From NCBI GenBank assembly GCA_015272325.1, contig JACYLU010000015.1, positions 124,001 through 188,000 on the forward strand: a DNA stretch of 64,000 nucleotides, given 5' to 3'. Source of the stretch: Synechococcales cyanobacterium C42_A2020_086 (lineage in GTDB: Bacteria > Cyanobacteriota > Cyanobacteriia > Elainellales > Elainellaceae). The translations under genes and the position numbers were made by a program. Shown here in pieces: positions 1 through 10,400 of this stretch (positions are counted from its first letter, which is position 1; each line of letters opens with the position of its first letter). A model generated the notes under the pieces. The model had not been told where the DNA came from. It ran no database searches and saw only the letters and a list, made by a program, of their open reading frames with translations.

Positions 1-289
1 ATAAATGGCTCCGGTCATGGGTGGGGTCTTAAGCAAGGCTAGAGAAAGGCAACCGCTGTCCTGCTTGTGTCCAGAGTGAATCATCCATCACTCGTTTTGG
101 ATAGCGGTTAGAAGATTGATTGGAATATTGAAAAGCTTTTTGCACGTTTGGGTTGAAAAAGAGGTAAAGAATAACCCACCAGTTATTGAGCGTTGTTCCC
201 CTCAGTGTTCCCAATCAACACCATAAATGATCTGCGTCACCGAAAAATTCTTAAGAAATTATTAAATTTTCCAACTTTCTAGGGATAGG
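1..289. other. Left edge, no convincing gene
   Basis: This stretch lies downstream of pyrF, whose stop is at 290. A 61-codon leftward frame (29-214) can be read, but it opens with TTG immediately after an in-frame stop, has no Shine-Dalgarno sequence and resembles nothing I know. The part at 238-285 is AT-rich. No terminator hairpin or RNA gene is evident. Confidence 0.5.
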
Positions 290-1030
290 CTATAATTCCT
301 CGCAAATGCGAGCGAAGGCAGCGGCTGGATCGGTAGCCGTCGTGATAGGGCGACCAATGACGAGATAATCTGCACCGGCTTGAAGGGCAGCGGCTGGTGT
401 TAAAGATCGCTGCTGATCGCCTTGGTCTGCCCAAGTTGGTCGCACCCCCGGACAGACTAGCAAAAACGATGCACCGCAGATCTGCCGCAGCTGTGCCGCT
501 TCCTGGGGTGAGCAAACCGCGCCCGCCAAACCGCTCTCTTGAGCTAATAGCGCCATTTGCAGGGCATAGTCGTTTAGCTCTAGCGGAATCTTGAGTTCCA
601 TCGCTAGTGAGCGAGCCGTCAGACTGGTGAGCAGGGTAATTCCAATCAGTTGAGGTGGCGGCACCTGCTGTGCTTGAGCACCATCTAGGGCAGCGGCTTG
701 GGCAGCTTGCAGGGCCGTTCTACCGGCAGCAGCATGCACTGTCAGCAAATCGACGCCATACTGCGCGGCCGACCGACAGGCCCCTGCCATCGTGTTAGGA
801 ATATCGTGAAATTTCAGATCCAGAAAGATGCTTTTTTGCCGTGCCTTTAGCTCGCGCAATATCCTGGGACCGCTGCTGACAAACAGCTCTAGCCCCACTT
901 TCCAAAAGCTGACTTGGGGTAGCCGATCGAGCAGGGTTAGGGCGTCGGTTTCGTTGGCAACATCTAGAGGAACAATTATTTTCTCAGCAGGTTTTTCAGC
1001 TTTCTCGGTGGGGGGCATGGTGTGTTCCAT
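290..1030 (-). CDS. pyrF: Orotidine 5'-phosphate decarboxylase
   Basis: Catalyses the last step of UMP synthesis, decarboxylating OMP to UMP in the cytosol. The protein (246 aa from the ATG at 1030) carries the class I/II hallmark [10 protein letters not shown] with the catalytic Lys/Asp residues, an N-terminal PLDV strand (first catalytic Asp), and the C-terminal [10 protein letters not shown] phosphate-binding loop. The length fits the bacterial family (about 230-245 aa). A longer frame starts at a GTG at 1069 and a shorter one at the ATG at 1018; neither ATG has a strong ribosome binding site, so the exact start is uncertain. It stands alone, with about 570 bp to tyrS, which is also leftward. 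The other pyrimidine gene here, pyrH, is 13 kb away and not linked. Confidence 0.95.
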   Translation of the reverse strand: MEHTMPPTEKAEKPAEKIIVPLDVANETDALTLLDRLPQVSFWKVGLELFVSSGPRILRELKARQKSIFLDLKFHDIPNTMAGACRSAAQYGVDLLTVHAAAGRTALQAAQAAALDGAQAQQVPPPQLIGITLLTSLTARSLAMELKIPLELNDYALQMALLAQESGLAGAVCSPQEAAQLRQICGASFLLVCPGVRPTWADQGDQQRSLTPAAALQAGADYLVIGRPITTATDPAAAFARICEEL

Positions 1031-1599
1031 AGGAGTACGGAGGCAGCTTACTGTCGGTTCAACCGCCACTAGCTCACCAATCGCTCAATCTTGCCTAAAA
1101 GCAATTCCGTGAAGTTGGCGAGTGGTTGCCCAATTTGTAATAAAGCTCAATATATTCCCCTTGTTTTTACGGGGGTTTCTTTCTATAATGTGATTAATCT
1201 AACTCCTTAATCGGGCGAACTACTTAGATTCCTTAAATTCTAGTTGAATTTTAGTTTGGGATTTTAGTCTGGGCTAGTTCTAGATGCTCTCTAGATACTC
1301 TTACTCTAGATAAAGTTCGGAACATTAAGGTTCAAAATTGTTCAGATCAAAGAATTCTGAATAGCGGGTACGGAGTTCTAAGTCGCCTTGTTCAGTATCG
1401 ATGCGGAGTGCTCTACAGGTTCGGATTAGGTTCATAGGTTTGGGATCATTAGGTCAGATTGGGGGCAGCTTCAGCTTGAAGTTCTGCCCTCTTTAATTGA
1501 GTGAATGATTGAGCTTAAGGGTCTGATTGCAGCCGACTGAGCTAGCAGAAGTTAGATGGATAGGACTGAATCTGGGTCTAGCAATCGTTTTTCTGACCT
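1031..1599. other. Intergenic spacer with short tandem repeats
   Basis: About 570 bp between tyrS (stop at 1600) and pyrF, both leftward. No coding frame is supported. It holds two very short tandem duplications: attttagtttggg/attttagtctggg at 1248-1273 (13 bp, one mismatch) and ctagatgctct/ctagatactct at 1280-1301 (11 bp, one mismatch). The pyrF promoter should lie at 1040-1200, which is AT-rich, but no clear -35/-10 pair could be chosen. Confidence 0.6.
1248..1301. repeat. Two adjacent short tandem repeats (13 bp x2, 11 bp x2)
   Basis: Positions 1248-1260 and 1261-1273 are 13-bp copies differing at one base; 1280-1290 and 1291-1301 are 11-bp copies differing at one base. They look like the short tandemly repeated sequences common in filamentous cyanobacterial spacers. 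No function is implied. Confidence 0.7.
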
Positions 1600-2844
1600 C
1601 TACAGAACCAGTCGCGCAAATTTGCGCTTCCCGACTTGTAGCACTTTGCCCTGCAAATCCGTCGCCGATTCAACCGTGAGATTGACCTCTGCGACCCGCT
1701 CGCCATCGAGCCGCACTGCGCCGCCTTGAATCTGTCGTCGTGCCTCGGAACTACTCTCGCACAAGCCACTAGCGCTGAGAATGAAAAATAGCTTGGCAGG
1801 AAACTCGATAGCTTGCAAGGAAAACTCGGGCACTGCGTCTGCCTGTTTAGCATCTCCTTGGACTAGGGTGAGTGCTGCTTTTTGGGCCTCTTCAGCCGCC
1901 TTTCGCCCGTGATACTGACTAACCACCTGTAGAGCGAGCTGCTTCTGCCGTTCGCGTGGCTCTTTAGGCAGTTGATCGAGCGGCAAATCAGTGAGCAGCT
2001 CAAAATACTGCTCGATCACCGCATCGGGAATTTTCTCCAGCTTAGAGTACATCGTTAACGGATCTTCGAGCAAGCCGACGTAGTTGCCCAAGGACTTGGA
2101 CATTTTCTGCACGCCATCGGTGCCCGGCAGAATTGGCATCAGTAGCCCAAACTGTGGGCGTTGCCCAAAATGGCGCTGTAAGTCTCGCCCTACTGCCAGA
2201 TTGAATTTTTGATCGGTACCGCCTAGCTCCACATCAGCTTCCAGCGCTACAGAGTCGTAGCCCTGCATCAGCGGATAGAGGAACTCGTGCAAGTAAATCG
2301 GATTTTCCTTTTTGTAGCGCTCGGCAAAGCCTTCCTTGGCTAGCATTTGTCCGACGGTCATCGTCGTCAGCAGTTCCAAAACCTTGGCTAGATCGAGTTG
2401 GGAGAGCCACTCGGAGTTATAGCGCACCTCTAACCGTCCGGGCGTCTCAAAATCTAAAATTGGGCGCAGCTGATCTAGGTAGGTTTGCGCATTTTGGGCG
2501 ACCTCCTCGGCTGTGAGCTGCCGCCGCACCTCCGATTTGCCGGTTGGATCGCCGATGCGAGCGGTAAAGTCACCAATCAACAGCACGGCAGTGTGTCCGG
2601 CGTCCTGAAAGGCTCGCAATTTGCGGTAGATGATACTATGTCCCAGATGAATTTCTGAGCCGGTGGGGTCAATCCCAAATTTGATCCGTAGCGGTCTATC
2701 GGTCTGGGACAGGCGAGCCTCCAGATTCTCGTTCGGATCTGAAGAACCAGGCTGATGGGGGAAGATTTCATAGGTTCCCCGATAGAGCCACTCAAAGGAC
2801 TGGGACGATGTTCGCGATACCATCTGCAAATGTTCAGAAGCCAT
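1600..2844 (-). CDS. tyrS: Tyrosyl-tRNA synthetase
   Basis: Class I aminoacyl-tRNA synthetase that charges tRNA-Tyr. Seen: the KFGIDPTG strand, the HIGH-type signature HLGHS near residue 65, the KMSKSLGN signature near residue 247, and a C-terminal S4-like RNA-binding domain in about the last 65 residues. At 414 aa from the ATG at 2844 it matches the bacterial TyrS size (about 400-420 aa). The frame can be extended to a TTG at 2928 and shortened to an ATG at 2823. I prefer 2844 because conserved sequence ([13 protein letters not shown]) begins shortly after it, but no ribosome binding site decides this. The gene is divergent from the penicillin-binding protein at 3009, so both promoters must fit in about 165 bp. 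Confidence 0.96.
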   Translation of the reverse strand: MASEHLQMVSRTSSQSFEWLYRGTYEIFPHQPGSSDPNENLEARLSQTDRPLRIKFGIDPTGSEIHLGHSIIYRKLRAFQDAGHTAVLLIGDFTARIGDPTGKSEVRRQLTAEEVAQNAQTYLDQLRPILDFETPGRLEVRYNSEWLSQLDLAKVLELLTTMTVGQMLAKEGFAERYKKENPIYLHEFLYPLMQGYDSVALEADVELGGTDQKFNLAVGRDLQRHFGQRPQFGLLMPILPGTDGVQKMSKSLGNYVGLLEDPLTMYSKLEKIPDAVIEQYFELLTDLPLDQLPKEPRERQKQLALQVVSQYHGRKAAEEAQKAALTLVQGDAKQADAVPEFSLQAIEFPAKLFFILSASGLCESSSEARRQIQGGAVRLDGERVAEVNLTVESATDLQGKVLQVGKRKFARLVL

Positions 2845-3008
2845 ACGTGGCAGATTTCCAATTCGATCCGTTACACTCTCTGCATCACGCTCACGATGAT
2901 GACCATTGCTTTTAAGGTGTCTTAACAAGGTGAAACTTCAGTGAGCTATACCCAATATTGGGCAACCAGACTACTATAATTGCAAAACTCTAGGGAATTA
3001 TCACGGCT

Positions 3009-4970
3009 GTGTCGTCTAATACTGCCAGATCCAATCCTGCCAAACCCAACCCGGTCAGACCTCGCAAGCCCGGCAAGCGGCCGAAGCCAGTGAAGACCAT
3101 GTCGCCTCTATGGGAGTATGTCCAGTCGGTGGGGCAGGTCACTGCCGGAACGATTTTGGGCATCACAATGCTGGCAAGCTCGATTGGTGCAGGCGGCTTA
3201 GTGGGCTTGGCTCTCAGTTTTCGCAACTTGCCGGATGTGCGCGTGTTGCGCAATTATGTGCCGTCAGAAACCAGCTATATCTACGATATTAACGGCACCC
3301 TGCTGAGTAGTCTGCACGATGAAGCCAATCGGGAAGTAGTGGAGCTGAACGAGATCTCTCCCGATTTGAAGCGAGCGGTTTTAGCCATTGAAGATAGCTA
3401 CTTTTTCTCTCACCATGGTATTAATCCATCGGGGATCGCTCGGGCGTTTCTAGCCAATTTAGAAGAAGGTGAGACGGTGGAAGGCGGCTCGACGATCACC
3501 ATGCAGCTTGTGAAAAATCTGTTTCTGACGCCTGAGCGTACCATTAGCCGCAAGATCGCTGAAGCCGTGCTGTCGTTGCGGCTCGAGCAAGTGTTTACCA
3601 AAGACCAGATTCTAGAGATGTATCTGAATCAGGTCTATTGGGGGCACAACACCTATGGCGTGGAAACGGCAGCCGTCAGCTACTTCAAAAAGTCGTCGTC
3701 GGATCTCAATCTAGCCGAAGCGGCCATGATGGCTGGGTTGATCCAGGCTCCCGAAGTCTATAGCCCCTTTATCAACTACGAGAAAGCGAAAGAGCGGCAA
3801 GCTATTGTATTGGACCGGATGCGGCGCATCGGCTGGATTACACCCGAGGAAGAAGCCGCCGCAAAAGCCACCCCCATCCAGCTAGGAGAAATCACCTCCT
3901 TCCGCACGAGCCAATCGCCCTACATTACCGATGCGGTGATGCAGGAGCTAACCACTCGCTTTGGCAAAGAAGCGGTGCTGCAGGGCGGCATGCGCGTGCA
4001 GACCACGATTGATCTCAGCTTTCAGCAGATGGCGGAGGAAACCGTCAAAGAGGGTATTGCTTCGATTCGGCGGCAGGGGCTGTATGCCGATCAGATGGCT
4101 CTGGTCGCGGTTGATCCGCGCACGCACTTTGTCAAAGCCATGGTTGGCGGGGTGGACTACACCAAGAGCCAGTACAACCGAGCGATTCAAGCGTTGCGGC
4201 AGCCTGGTTCTGCCTTCAAGCCCTTCGTCTACTACGCGGCCTTTGCTAGCGGCAACTACACCCCCGATTCAGTCGTGATGGACACGCCAGTGAGCTACCC
4301 AGACGGCGACAGCTACTACACGCCGCAAAACTACGACGGTAGCTTCGCGGGGGCAATGTCGATTCGGCAGGCATTGGCACAGTCGCGCAATATTCCGGCA
4401 ATTCGTTTGGGGCAAGAGGTGGGGATTAACCGCGTCATTGAAGTTTGCCGCACGTTGGGCATCAAAAGCCCAATGGAACCAGTCACTTCATTGCCGCTCG
4501 GCTCGGTGGATTTGACGCCCCTAGAAATGGCCGCAGCCTATGCCACCTTTGCAAGCGGCGGTTGGCAGTCGGAAACGACCACGATCATTCAAGTCACCGA
4601 TAGCCAGGGCAATGTGCTGCTCGACAATACGCCCAAACCGCAGCTTGTGCTCGACCCGTGGGCTGTCGCAGCGCTGAACGATACGATGCAGGGGGTGATT
4701 ACGCGCGGTACTGGGACTGCCGCCCGGATTAACCGTCCGGCTGCGGGCAAAACAGGCACCACCTCGGCTGAGCGCGATATCTGGTTTGTTGGCTATGTGC
4801 CGCAGCTCTCGGTGGCGGTGTGGGTCGGCAATGATGACTACAGTCCGCTAGGAATCGGGGCGACAGGTGGCGGCTATGTGGCTCCTATCTGGCGTAATTT
4901 TATGCTGAAGGCGTTGAGCAACACGCCGGTAGAAAACTTCCAGCCAATGTCTAACTTCGTTAAACCCTAG
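3009..4970 (+). CDS. Class A penicillin-binding protein (PBP1A family)
   Basis: Bifunctional peptidoglycan synthase at the cytoplasmic membrane: it polymerises lipid II and cross-links stem peptides. Order in the 653-aa protein: basic Pro/Lys-rich cytosolic tail (1-40), one membrane segment (about 44-70), glycosyltransferase domain with catalytic EDSYFFSHHG (Glu near 128) and GGSTITMQLVKN, then transpeptidase domain with GSAFKP (active Ser near 401), SRN and GKTGTT (near 580). The start is a GTG at 3009, judged from the position of the transmembrane segment. Its TAG stop shares the palindrome CTAG (4967-4970) with the stop of the convergent DUF1825 gene. The set of motifs is complete, so both activities are expected. 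Confidence 0.95.
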   Translation: MSSNTARSNPAKPNPVRPRKPGKRPKPVKTMSPLWEYVQSVGQVTAGTILGITMLASSIGAGGLVGLALSFRNLPDVRVLRNYVPSETSYIYDINGTLLSSLHDEANREVVELNEISPDLKRAVLAIEDSYFFSHHGINPSGIARAFLANLEEGETVEGGSTITMQLVKNLFLTPERTISRKIAEAVLSLRLEQVFTKDQILEMYLNQVYWGHNTYGVETAAVSYFKKSSSDLNLAEAAMMAGLIQAPEVYSPFINYEKAKERQAIVLDRMRRIGWITPEEEAAAKATPIQLGEITSFRTSQSPYITDAVMQELTTRFGKEAVLQGGMRVQTTIDLSFQQMAEETVKEGIASIRRQGLYADQMALVAVDPRTHFVKAMVGGVDYTKSQYNRAIQALRQPGSAFKPFVYYAAFASGNYTPDSVVMDTPVSYPDGDSYYTPQNYDGSFAGAMSIRQALAQSRNIPAIRLGQEVGINRVIEVCRTLGIKSPMEPVTSLPLGSVDLTPLEMAAAYATFASGGWQSETTTIIQVTDSQGNVLLDNTPKPQLVLDPWAVAALNDTMQGVITRGTGTAARINRPAAGKTGTTSAERDIWFVGYVPQLSVAVWVGNDDYSPLGIGATGGGYVAPIWRNFMLKALSNTPVENFQPMSNFVKP

Positions 4971-5290
4971 GGCTGCTTTTCCAGTTCGCTCTTCATCCGC
5001 TCCAGAGTCATGTGCATCTGGTCAAACATTTGCTGCGGGGTAATGCCAAACTGCCCCAGCTGAGTTTTGAGCTGCTCTACGGTCATCTGTGCCATGAAAT
5101 CTTCCGACAGCTCAAAGCGCTTCATAAAAATCCGGTAGCGATCCATCATCGCTTCCATTTGTTCGATAAAAATCTTTTTGCCTTCTCGGTCAAATTTGCC
5201 GTAGTCTGCCCCCAAGCGCATGAGCGATTGATAATCCTCAAAGAGCTGCTTGGCTTCTTGCTGCACAATATCAGAATCAAAAAATCCCAT
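4967..5290 (-). CDS. DUF1825 family protein
   Basis: A 107-aa protein of the DUF1825 family, which is conserved through cyanobacteria and of unknown biochemical role. The sequence opens with MGFFDSDIVQQEAKQLFEDY and is predicted to be all alpha-helical, with charged amphipathic helices and many Met and Gln residues; there is no signal peptide or membrane segment. It converges on the penicillin-binding protein gene, with a 4-nt stop-to-stop overlap. Recognition is from the characteristic N-terminus and length. No function should be assigned from sequence alone. Confidence 0.9.
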   Translation of the reverse strand: MGFFDSDIVQQEAKQLFEDYQSLMRLGADYGKFDREGKKIFIEQMEAMMDRYRIFMKRFELSEDFMAQMTVEQLKTQLGQFGITPQQMFDQMHMTLERMKSELEKQP

Positions 5291-5750
5291 CGCTTTTATC
5301 TGCTTACTAGCTCGGTATCACCACGGGGTTTTCATCAGGACACAACGCCAACGCCAGATCGCCTGTCGGCACGGCAGATCGGCTGGCACTGACCGCTGCC
5401 TTCCAGGCCAAAACAGCAGCTTGTCTCCTGTTGACTTAGTTCAATTCTAAACCAGTCGCTCAACAGTCCAGAGATTCGGTTATCTCTACCTCACGAGCAC
5501 AAGTCTGGATCGTGTTCAGACAGGGGCGCAACTAAAAATAGGATTCGTTTTCTGGTTTGATTTCAGTTAAAGTAGTGTGAAATGTTGAATAGGGATGCCA
5601 TTTCAATCTTTAAAGATTATTAAAGCTGCTCTTTCAAGTAAGGGCCACTTGCCAGCGACGGTGCTCTCTGTACTGATCGAAACTGGCGAAATGTGTAGCT
5701 GGTGCAATTTCCCTTCGACCGTACTTCGCTGGAAACAGAGAGATTGATCC
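5291..5750. other. Divergent promoter spacer
   Basis: This 460-bp region separates the leftward DUF1825 gene from the rightward AAA/GGDEF gene, so it must carry both promoters. It becomes AT-rich around 5530-5640. No open frame with a credible start, no terminator and no RNA gene is seen. Confidence 0.5.
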
Positions 5751-7445
5751 ATGCACTCTGTCTTACAGGACTCTGATTCCCTAGAATTTCCTGAATTTCC
5801 GGGTGGTCCGGTACCGTTAAATTCGGGGTTGTATATTGAGCGTCCGCCGCTTGAGCCACTAGCCTATGCTGAGGTGGAAAAGCCAGGCAGTTTAATTCGG
5901 ATCAAAGCGGCGGCTGCGATGGGCAAAAGTTCGCTGGTGCACCGAATTCTGGCTCATGCGGCAAGCCAGGGATTGGCGACGGTTCATCTAGACCTGGAAG
6001 ATGCCGATGAGACGGTGCTTACGTCGTTCAGCCCCTTTGTGCGTTGGGTTTGTGCGGTGTTAACGCAGCAGTTGCAGCAAGACCTCAAAATTGATGACTA
6101 CTGGGATGGTGAGGTGGGCAGCAAGGTCAGTGCTAGCCTTTATCTGCAGGGGTATCTGCTGCCTCGACTCGATCAGCCGGTGGTGCTCGCGATCAGCCAG
6201 ATCGATCGACTATTTGAGCATCCCCAAACCGCTCGTGAGTTTTTGTCGCTGCTGCGCTCCTGGTACGAAAAAGCCAAGCAAGTTGAACTCTGGCAGAAGC
6301 TGCGCTTTGTCGTCTCCTACTCTACCGAGTCCTATGTGCCGCTGGATATCAATCAATCGCCGTTCAATATTGGCTTGCCGCTGAAGCTGCCGCCCTTCAC
6401 GGCTGAACAGGTGCAGGAACTTGCCCGCCGCTATGAGATAGACGAGGTAGAAAGCGCTGCTAGCCAATCGTTTCTCTCCCATCTGTTGACTCTAACGGGA
6501 GGGCATCCCTATTTGGTGAGCCTAGGGCTATACCATTGGCGGCAGCAAACGCCGGAAGTGCTGTTGCAGCAGGCAGCTACCGAGTCAGGGATTTACAGTA
6601 ATCATCTGCGGCGACTGCTAGATGCGCTGCAAGCAGAACCCAATCTGGAGGACGCCTTTAAGCAGGTGATTTCTGTTGACGCCCCCGTGCGGCTTGAGCC
6701 ATCCTTTGCCCATAAGCTCGATGGATTAGGTCTAGTGACATTTGTGGGTGATCGCGTTACGGCAAGTTGTCAACTCTACCGCCTGTATTTTCAGGAAAAA
6801 TTGTCTTCCTATCGGGAGATGCTGCTGAAGCTGGAGCACCTAAACCGCTCTCGGCATAAGCTGGATGCGCTTGTGTCGTCGCTAATTACGCCTGCATCAG
6901 ATCGAGAGGCAGGTTCCCAGCGCTATGTGCAGCTTGATGAGTTAACACAAGTAGCGACTCGCCAGTACTTTGAAACCTACTTACAGCAGGAGTGGAAGCG
7001 GGCGTTGCGGGAGCAGGTGCCGCTGTCGCTGGTTTTGCTCGATATTGACTATTTCAAAGTCTACAACGAGTCCTATGGTCAGTCGGCGGGAGACCTTTGC
7101 CTGCAAAAAGTAGCAGCGGTGTTGCGGGAGTCAGCCCAGCGGCCGGCGGATCTGGTGGCTCGCTATGGCGGCGAAGAATTTGTGCTGCTGCTGCCGCAGA
7201 CCGATCGCTCGGGTGCGGTGTTTGTAGCTGAAACACTGCGGCTACAAGTTTCTGCCTTGGGCATTGCCTGCGATTATTCCATGCTGGATGGGCTGCCCAG
7301 TTCGGTGCTCACCGTCAGTGTTGGCGTGGCCACGATCATTCCCGACAGCTCAACCCAGCCGTCTGCATTGATTGAAGCGGCTAATCGCGCTTTGTATCAG
7401 TCGAAGCGGCAAGGGCGAAATCGCGTCAGTGCGTTAGACCTTTAA
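5751..7445 (+). CDS. AAA-like NTPase fused to GGDEF diguanylate cyclase
   Basis: Predicted c-di-GMP synthase controlled by an NTPase module. Residues about 20-380 form an AAA-like (PF14516-type) domain with the P-loop AAAMGKSS at 54-61; residues about 400-564 form a GGDEF domain. The catalytic motif is GGEEF (473-477), preceded by RPAD five residues upstream, an intact inhibitory I-site, so product inhibition is expected. There are no membrane segments or classic sensory domains; the NTPase probably replaces PAS/GAF input. The next gene, 6 nt downstream, encodes a larger protein with a related NTPase domain, suggesting co-transcription and a shared signalling task. Cyclase activity is inferred from the motifs. 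Confidence 0.88.
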   Translation: MHSVLQDSDSLEFPEFPGGPVPLNSGLYIERPPLEPLAYAEVEKPGSLIRIKAAAAMGKSSLVHRILAHAASQGLATVHLDLEDADETVLTSFSPFVRWVCAVLTQQLQQDLKIDDYWDGEVGSKVSASLYLQGYLLPRLDQPVVLAISQIDRLFEHPQTAREFLSLLRSWYEKAKQVELWQKLRFVVSYSTESYVPLDINQSPFNIGLPLKLPPFTAEQVQELARRYEIDEVESAASQSFLSHLLTLTGGHPYLVSLGLYHWRQQTPEVLLQQAATESGIYSNHLRRLLDALQAEPNLEDAFKQVISVDAPVRLEPSFAHKLDGLGLVTFVGDRVTASCQLYRLYFQEKLSSYREMLLKLEHLNRSRHKLDALVSSLITPASDREAGSQRYVQLDELTQVATRQYFETYLQQEWKRALREQVPLSLVLLDIDYFKVYNESYGQSAGDLCLQKVAAVLRESAQRPADLVARYGGEEFVLLLPQTDRSGAVFVAETLRLQVSALGIACDYSMLDGLPSSVLTVSVGVATIIPDSSTQPSALIEAANRALYQSKRQGRNRVSALDL

Positions 7446-7451
7446 CTGGCG

Positions 7452-10400
7452 ATGGTCTCAATTCTGTATCAGGTTGGGGGTAGCCTCAAGCAAAACTATC
7501 CGCTCTACGTCGTTCGCCAGGCTGATCACGACCTCTATCATGCGCTGGAGCAAGGAGAATTCTGCTACGCCCTCAACGCCCGACAGATGGGTAAGTCGTC
7601 GCTGCTGGTACGGACGAAATACCTGCTCGAACAGGCAGGAGTCCGCTGTGCGGTGGTCGATATGACCGGCATTGGGAGCGAGCTAGTGACGCCGGAGCAG
7701 TGGTATAAGGGCATCGCCTATACGCTGTGGATGGGCTTTGAGCTGATGGAGACCTTCTCTCTCAAGGCGTGGTGGCAGCAGCAGGAGGACCTATCAGACG
7801 TGCAACGCCTTGGCCTGTTGCTGGATAGGCTGTTGCAGGCGTTTCCTCAGCAGAAGCTGGTCATCTTTATTGACGAAATCGACAGCGTCCTCAGCCTTGG
7901 CTTTCCAGTTGATGATTTCTTTGCGCTAATTCGCTTCTGCTACAACCAGCGAGCGGTCGATCCAGCCTATGAACGCATCACCTTCGCCCTGTTTGGTGTG
8001 GCAACTCCGGCAGATTTAATTCGAGATAAAAACCGCACGCCATTCAATATTGGTAGAGCTATTGAACTGCAGGGCTTTCAACTCCACGAAGCTGAACCAT
8101 TGGCAGCCGGGCTAAAAGGACAGATCAGCAATCCCCATGCTCTGCTGCAGGAAATTCTCCGCTGGACCGACGGGCAGCCCTTTCTCACCCAAAAGCTCTG
8201 CTACTTGGTCGCCCAGGCTGTGGAAACTACGCCGCAGCGCTTTCTGACGATTCCGCCCGGCACCGAAGGATTTTGGGTAGACAATTTGGTTTACACCCAC
8301 GTCATCCAGGATTGGGAGTCGCAAGACGAACCAGAACACTTAGGCACGATTCGCGACCGGCTGTTGCGCGATCCGCAGCATGCTGGACAACGGCTAGGGC
8401 TGTATCAGCAAGTGCTACACCTAACCAGTGCCGAGAGTGAACGGGACAAGCAAGTCCAGTCTGATAGCCAAGAGCAAATTGATCTGCTGCTGTCTGGGCT
8501 AGTGGTGAAGCGACAGGGTAGGCTTCAAGTGGGCAATCTGATTTATCGAGCGGTGTTTACTTCCGAGTGGGTCGAACGACAGCTTGCCGCACTGCGCCCC
8601 TACTCGCAATCGCTTACAGCTTGGATCGCTTCCGGACAGCAAGACCCATCGCGGTTGCTGCGAGGACAGGCACTGGCAGATGCTCAGGCTTGGACTGAAG
8701 GCAAGCACCTCAGCTTGTTGGATTATCAGTTTCTCATGGCTAGTCAGGCGGTTGAGCAACAGAGTATGCAGCAGGCTCTAGAAGCCGAGCGTTTGCAGCA
8801 GGTGGAGTCTCGGCTCCAGGCAGAACGCTCCAACGCCCGACGGCAGAGGAGTATGCTGATTCTGGTGACGCTAGCCCTCGCATTGTCGCTTGGTTTGGGG
8901 CTAGTCACGTTTGATCGCTATCGACAAGCCGCCATCAATGAGGTCCGGGCCATTGCTAAAGCGTCGGAACTCTTTTATGCCTCCTCTCGGGGGCTTGATG
9001 CCCTCGTGAGCGCCCTCAAGGCTGATGCACGGTTGCGGTCTCTGGGAAGGGTGGATGCCGAAACCCAAGCCCAGGTGTCCAAAGTGCTGCGGCAAGCTGT
9101 CTATAACGCCGCTGAGGTCAACCGCTTCACAGGTCACCAAGGCGCTGTGGGAGCCGTAGCCTTGAGTCCTGATGAGCAGCTGCTGGCGTCGGGCAGCGAA
9201 GATCGAACCGTAAAACTCTGGCAGCGGGATGGGACCCTACTGAAGACGCTATATGGGCACAGCGACCGGGTATGGACCCTGGACTTTGACCGGACCGGCG
9301 AGCGCTTGGCATCGGGCAGCGAAGATCGGACCATAATTCTCTGGGGACGCGATGGCAGCAAACGGCAGCGATTAATTGGTCACAATGGTGGCGTCACGGC
9401 TGTAACCTTTAGCCCCGACGGTCAGATCCTTGCCTCGGCCAGTACCGATCGCACCGTGAAATTGTGGTCTCGGGACGGCATCCTCCTGATGACCCTAGTC
9501 GGTCATACCCGCACAGTAAGAACTGTGGCGTTTAGCGACGATGGACTGATTGCTACCGGCAGCGATGATGGCACCCTCAAACTGTGGGACCGCAGCGGCA
9601 CCCTCATGGCTAGCATTCCAGCCCATCCCGATCGAATTCGCGCCGTGGCCTTTAGCCCCAGTGGAGGAATCCTTGCCTCGGCCGGAGACGATGCCACAAT
9701 CCGCCTTTGGACTCGAGAAGGAACCCTTCTCCACACCCTGCAGGGGCATCGAGCGGCTATCTACAGCTTGGCAATTGGTCCCTATGGGCAGCTGATTGCC
9801 TCGGCTAGCCGCGATCACACCATCAAGCTATGGAATCGAGACGGACTGCTGCTGGCAACCCTGCAAGGACATGACAAACCGGTGCGAAGTGTTGCCTTTA
9901 GTCGAGATGGTCGCATGCTGGCTTCGGCGAGCGATGATGAAACCCTTCGCCTGTGGAAAACCAACAATATTTTCCTGACTCCCGTGATTGGGCATGAAGC
10001 CGGTGTGACTGCTGTTGCCTTTCACCCTAAGAATCGCACGCTGATCACTGCCAGCGAAGACAAAACGATTCGCTTCTGGAACCGTCGCGGGGCTTTACTG
10101 CGCACGCTCACTGGGCATGAAGCCGGCATTCTGGATTTGAGCGTCAGTGCTGACGGTCGGACGATGGCCTCGGTGGGGTCCGATGGGGTGATGAAACTAT
10201 GGACAGCGAGTGGTGAGCTGATGCAGTCCATTCCAGCGCATCGGGCTGCTATTGGGAGTGTTGCGTTTAGTCCCAATGCTCAGGTGATTGCCACTGGCAG
10301 TGACGATCGTATGGTGAAACTCTGGCAGCGGAATGGATCGCTGCTACGGGAACTGAGCGGGCATGTCGGCAGTATTCGAGACGTGGCGTTTAGCCAACAG

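Noticed and set aside
29-214. Leftward 61-codon frame at the left edge
   Set aside because: Starts with TTG right after an in-frame stop, no ribosome binding site, no known relatives.
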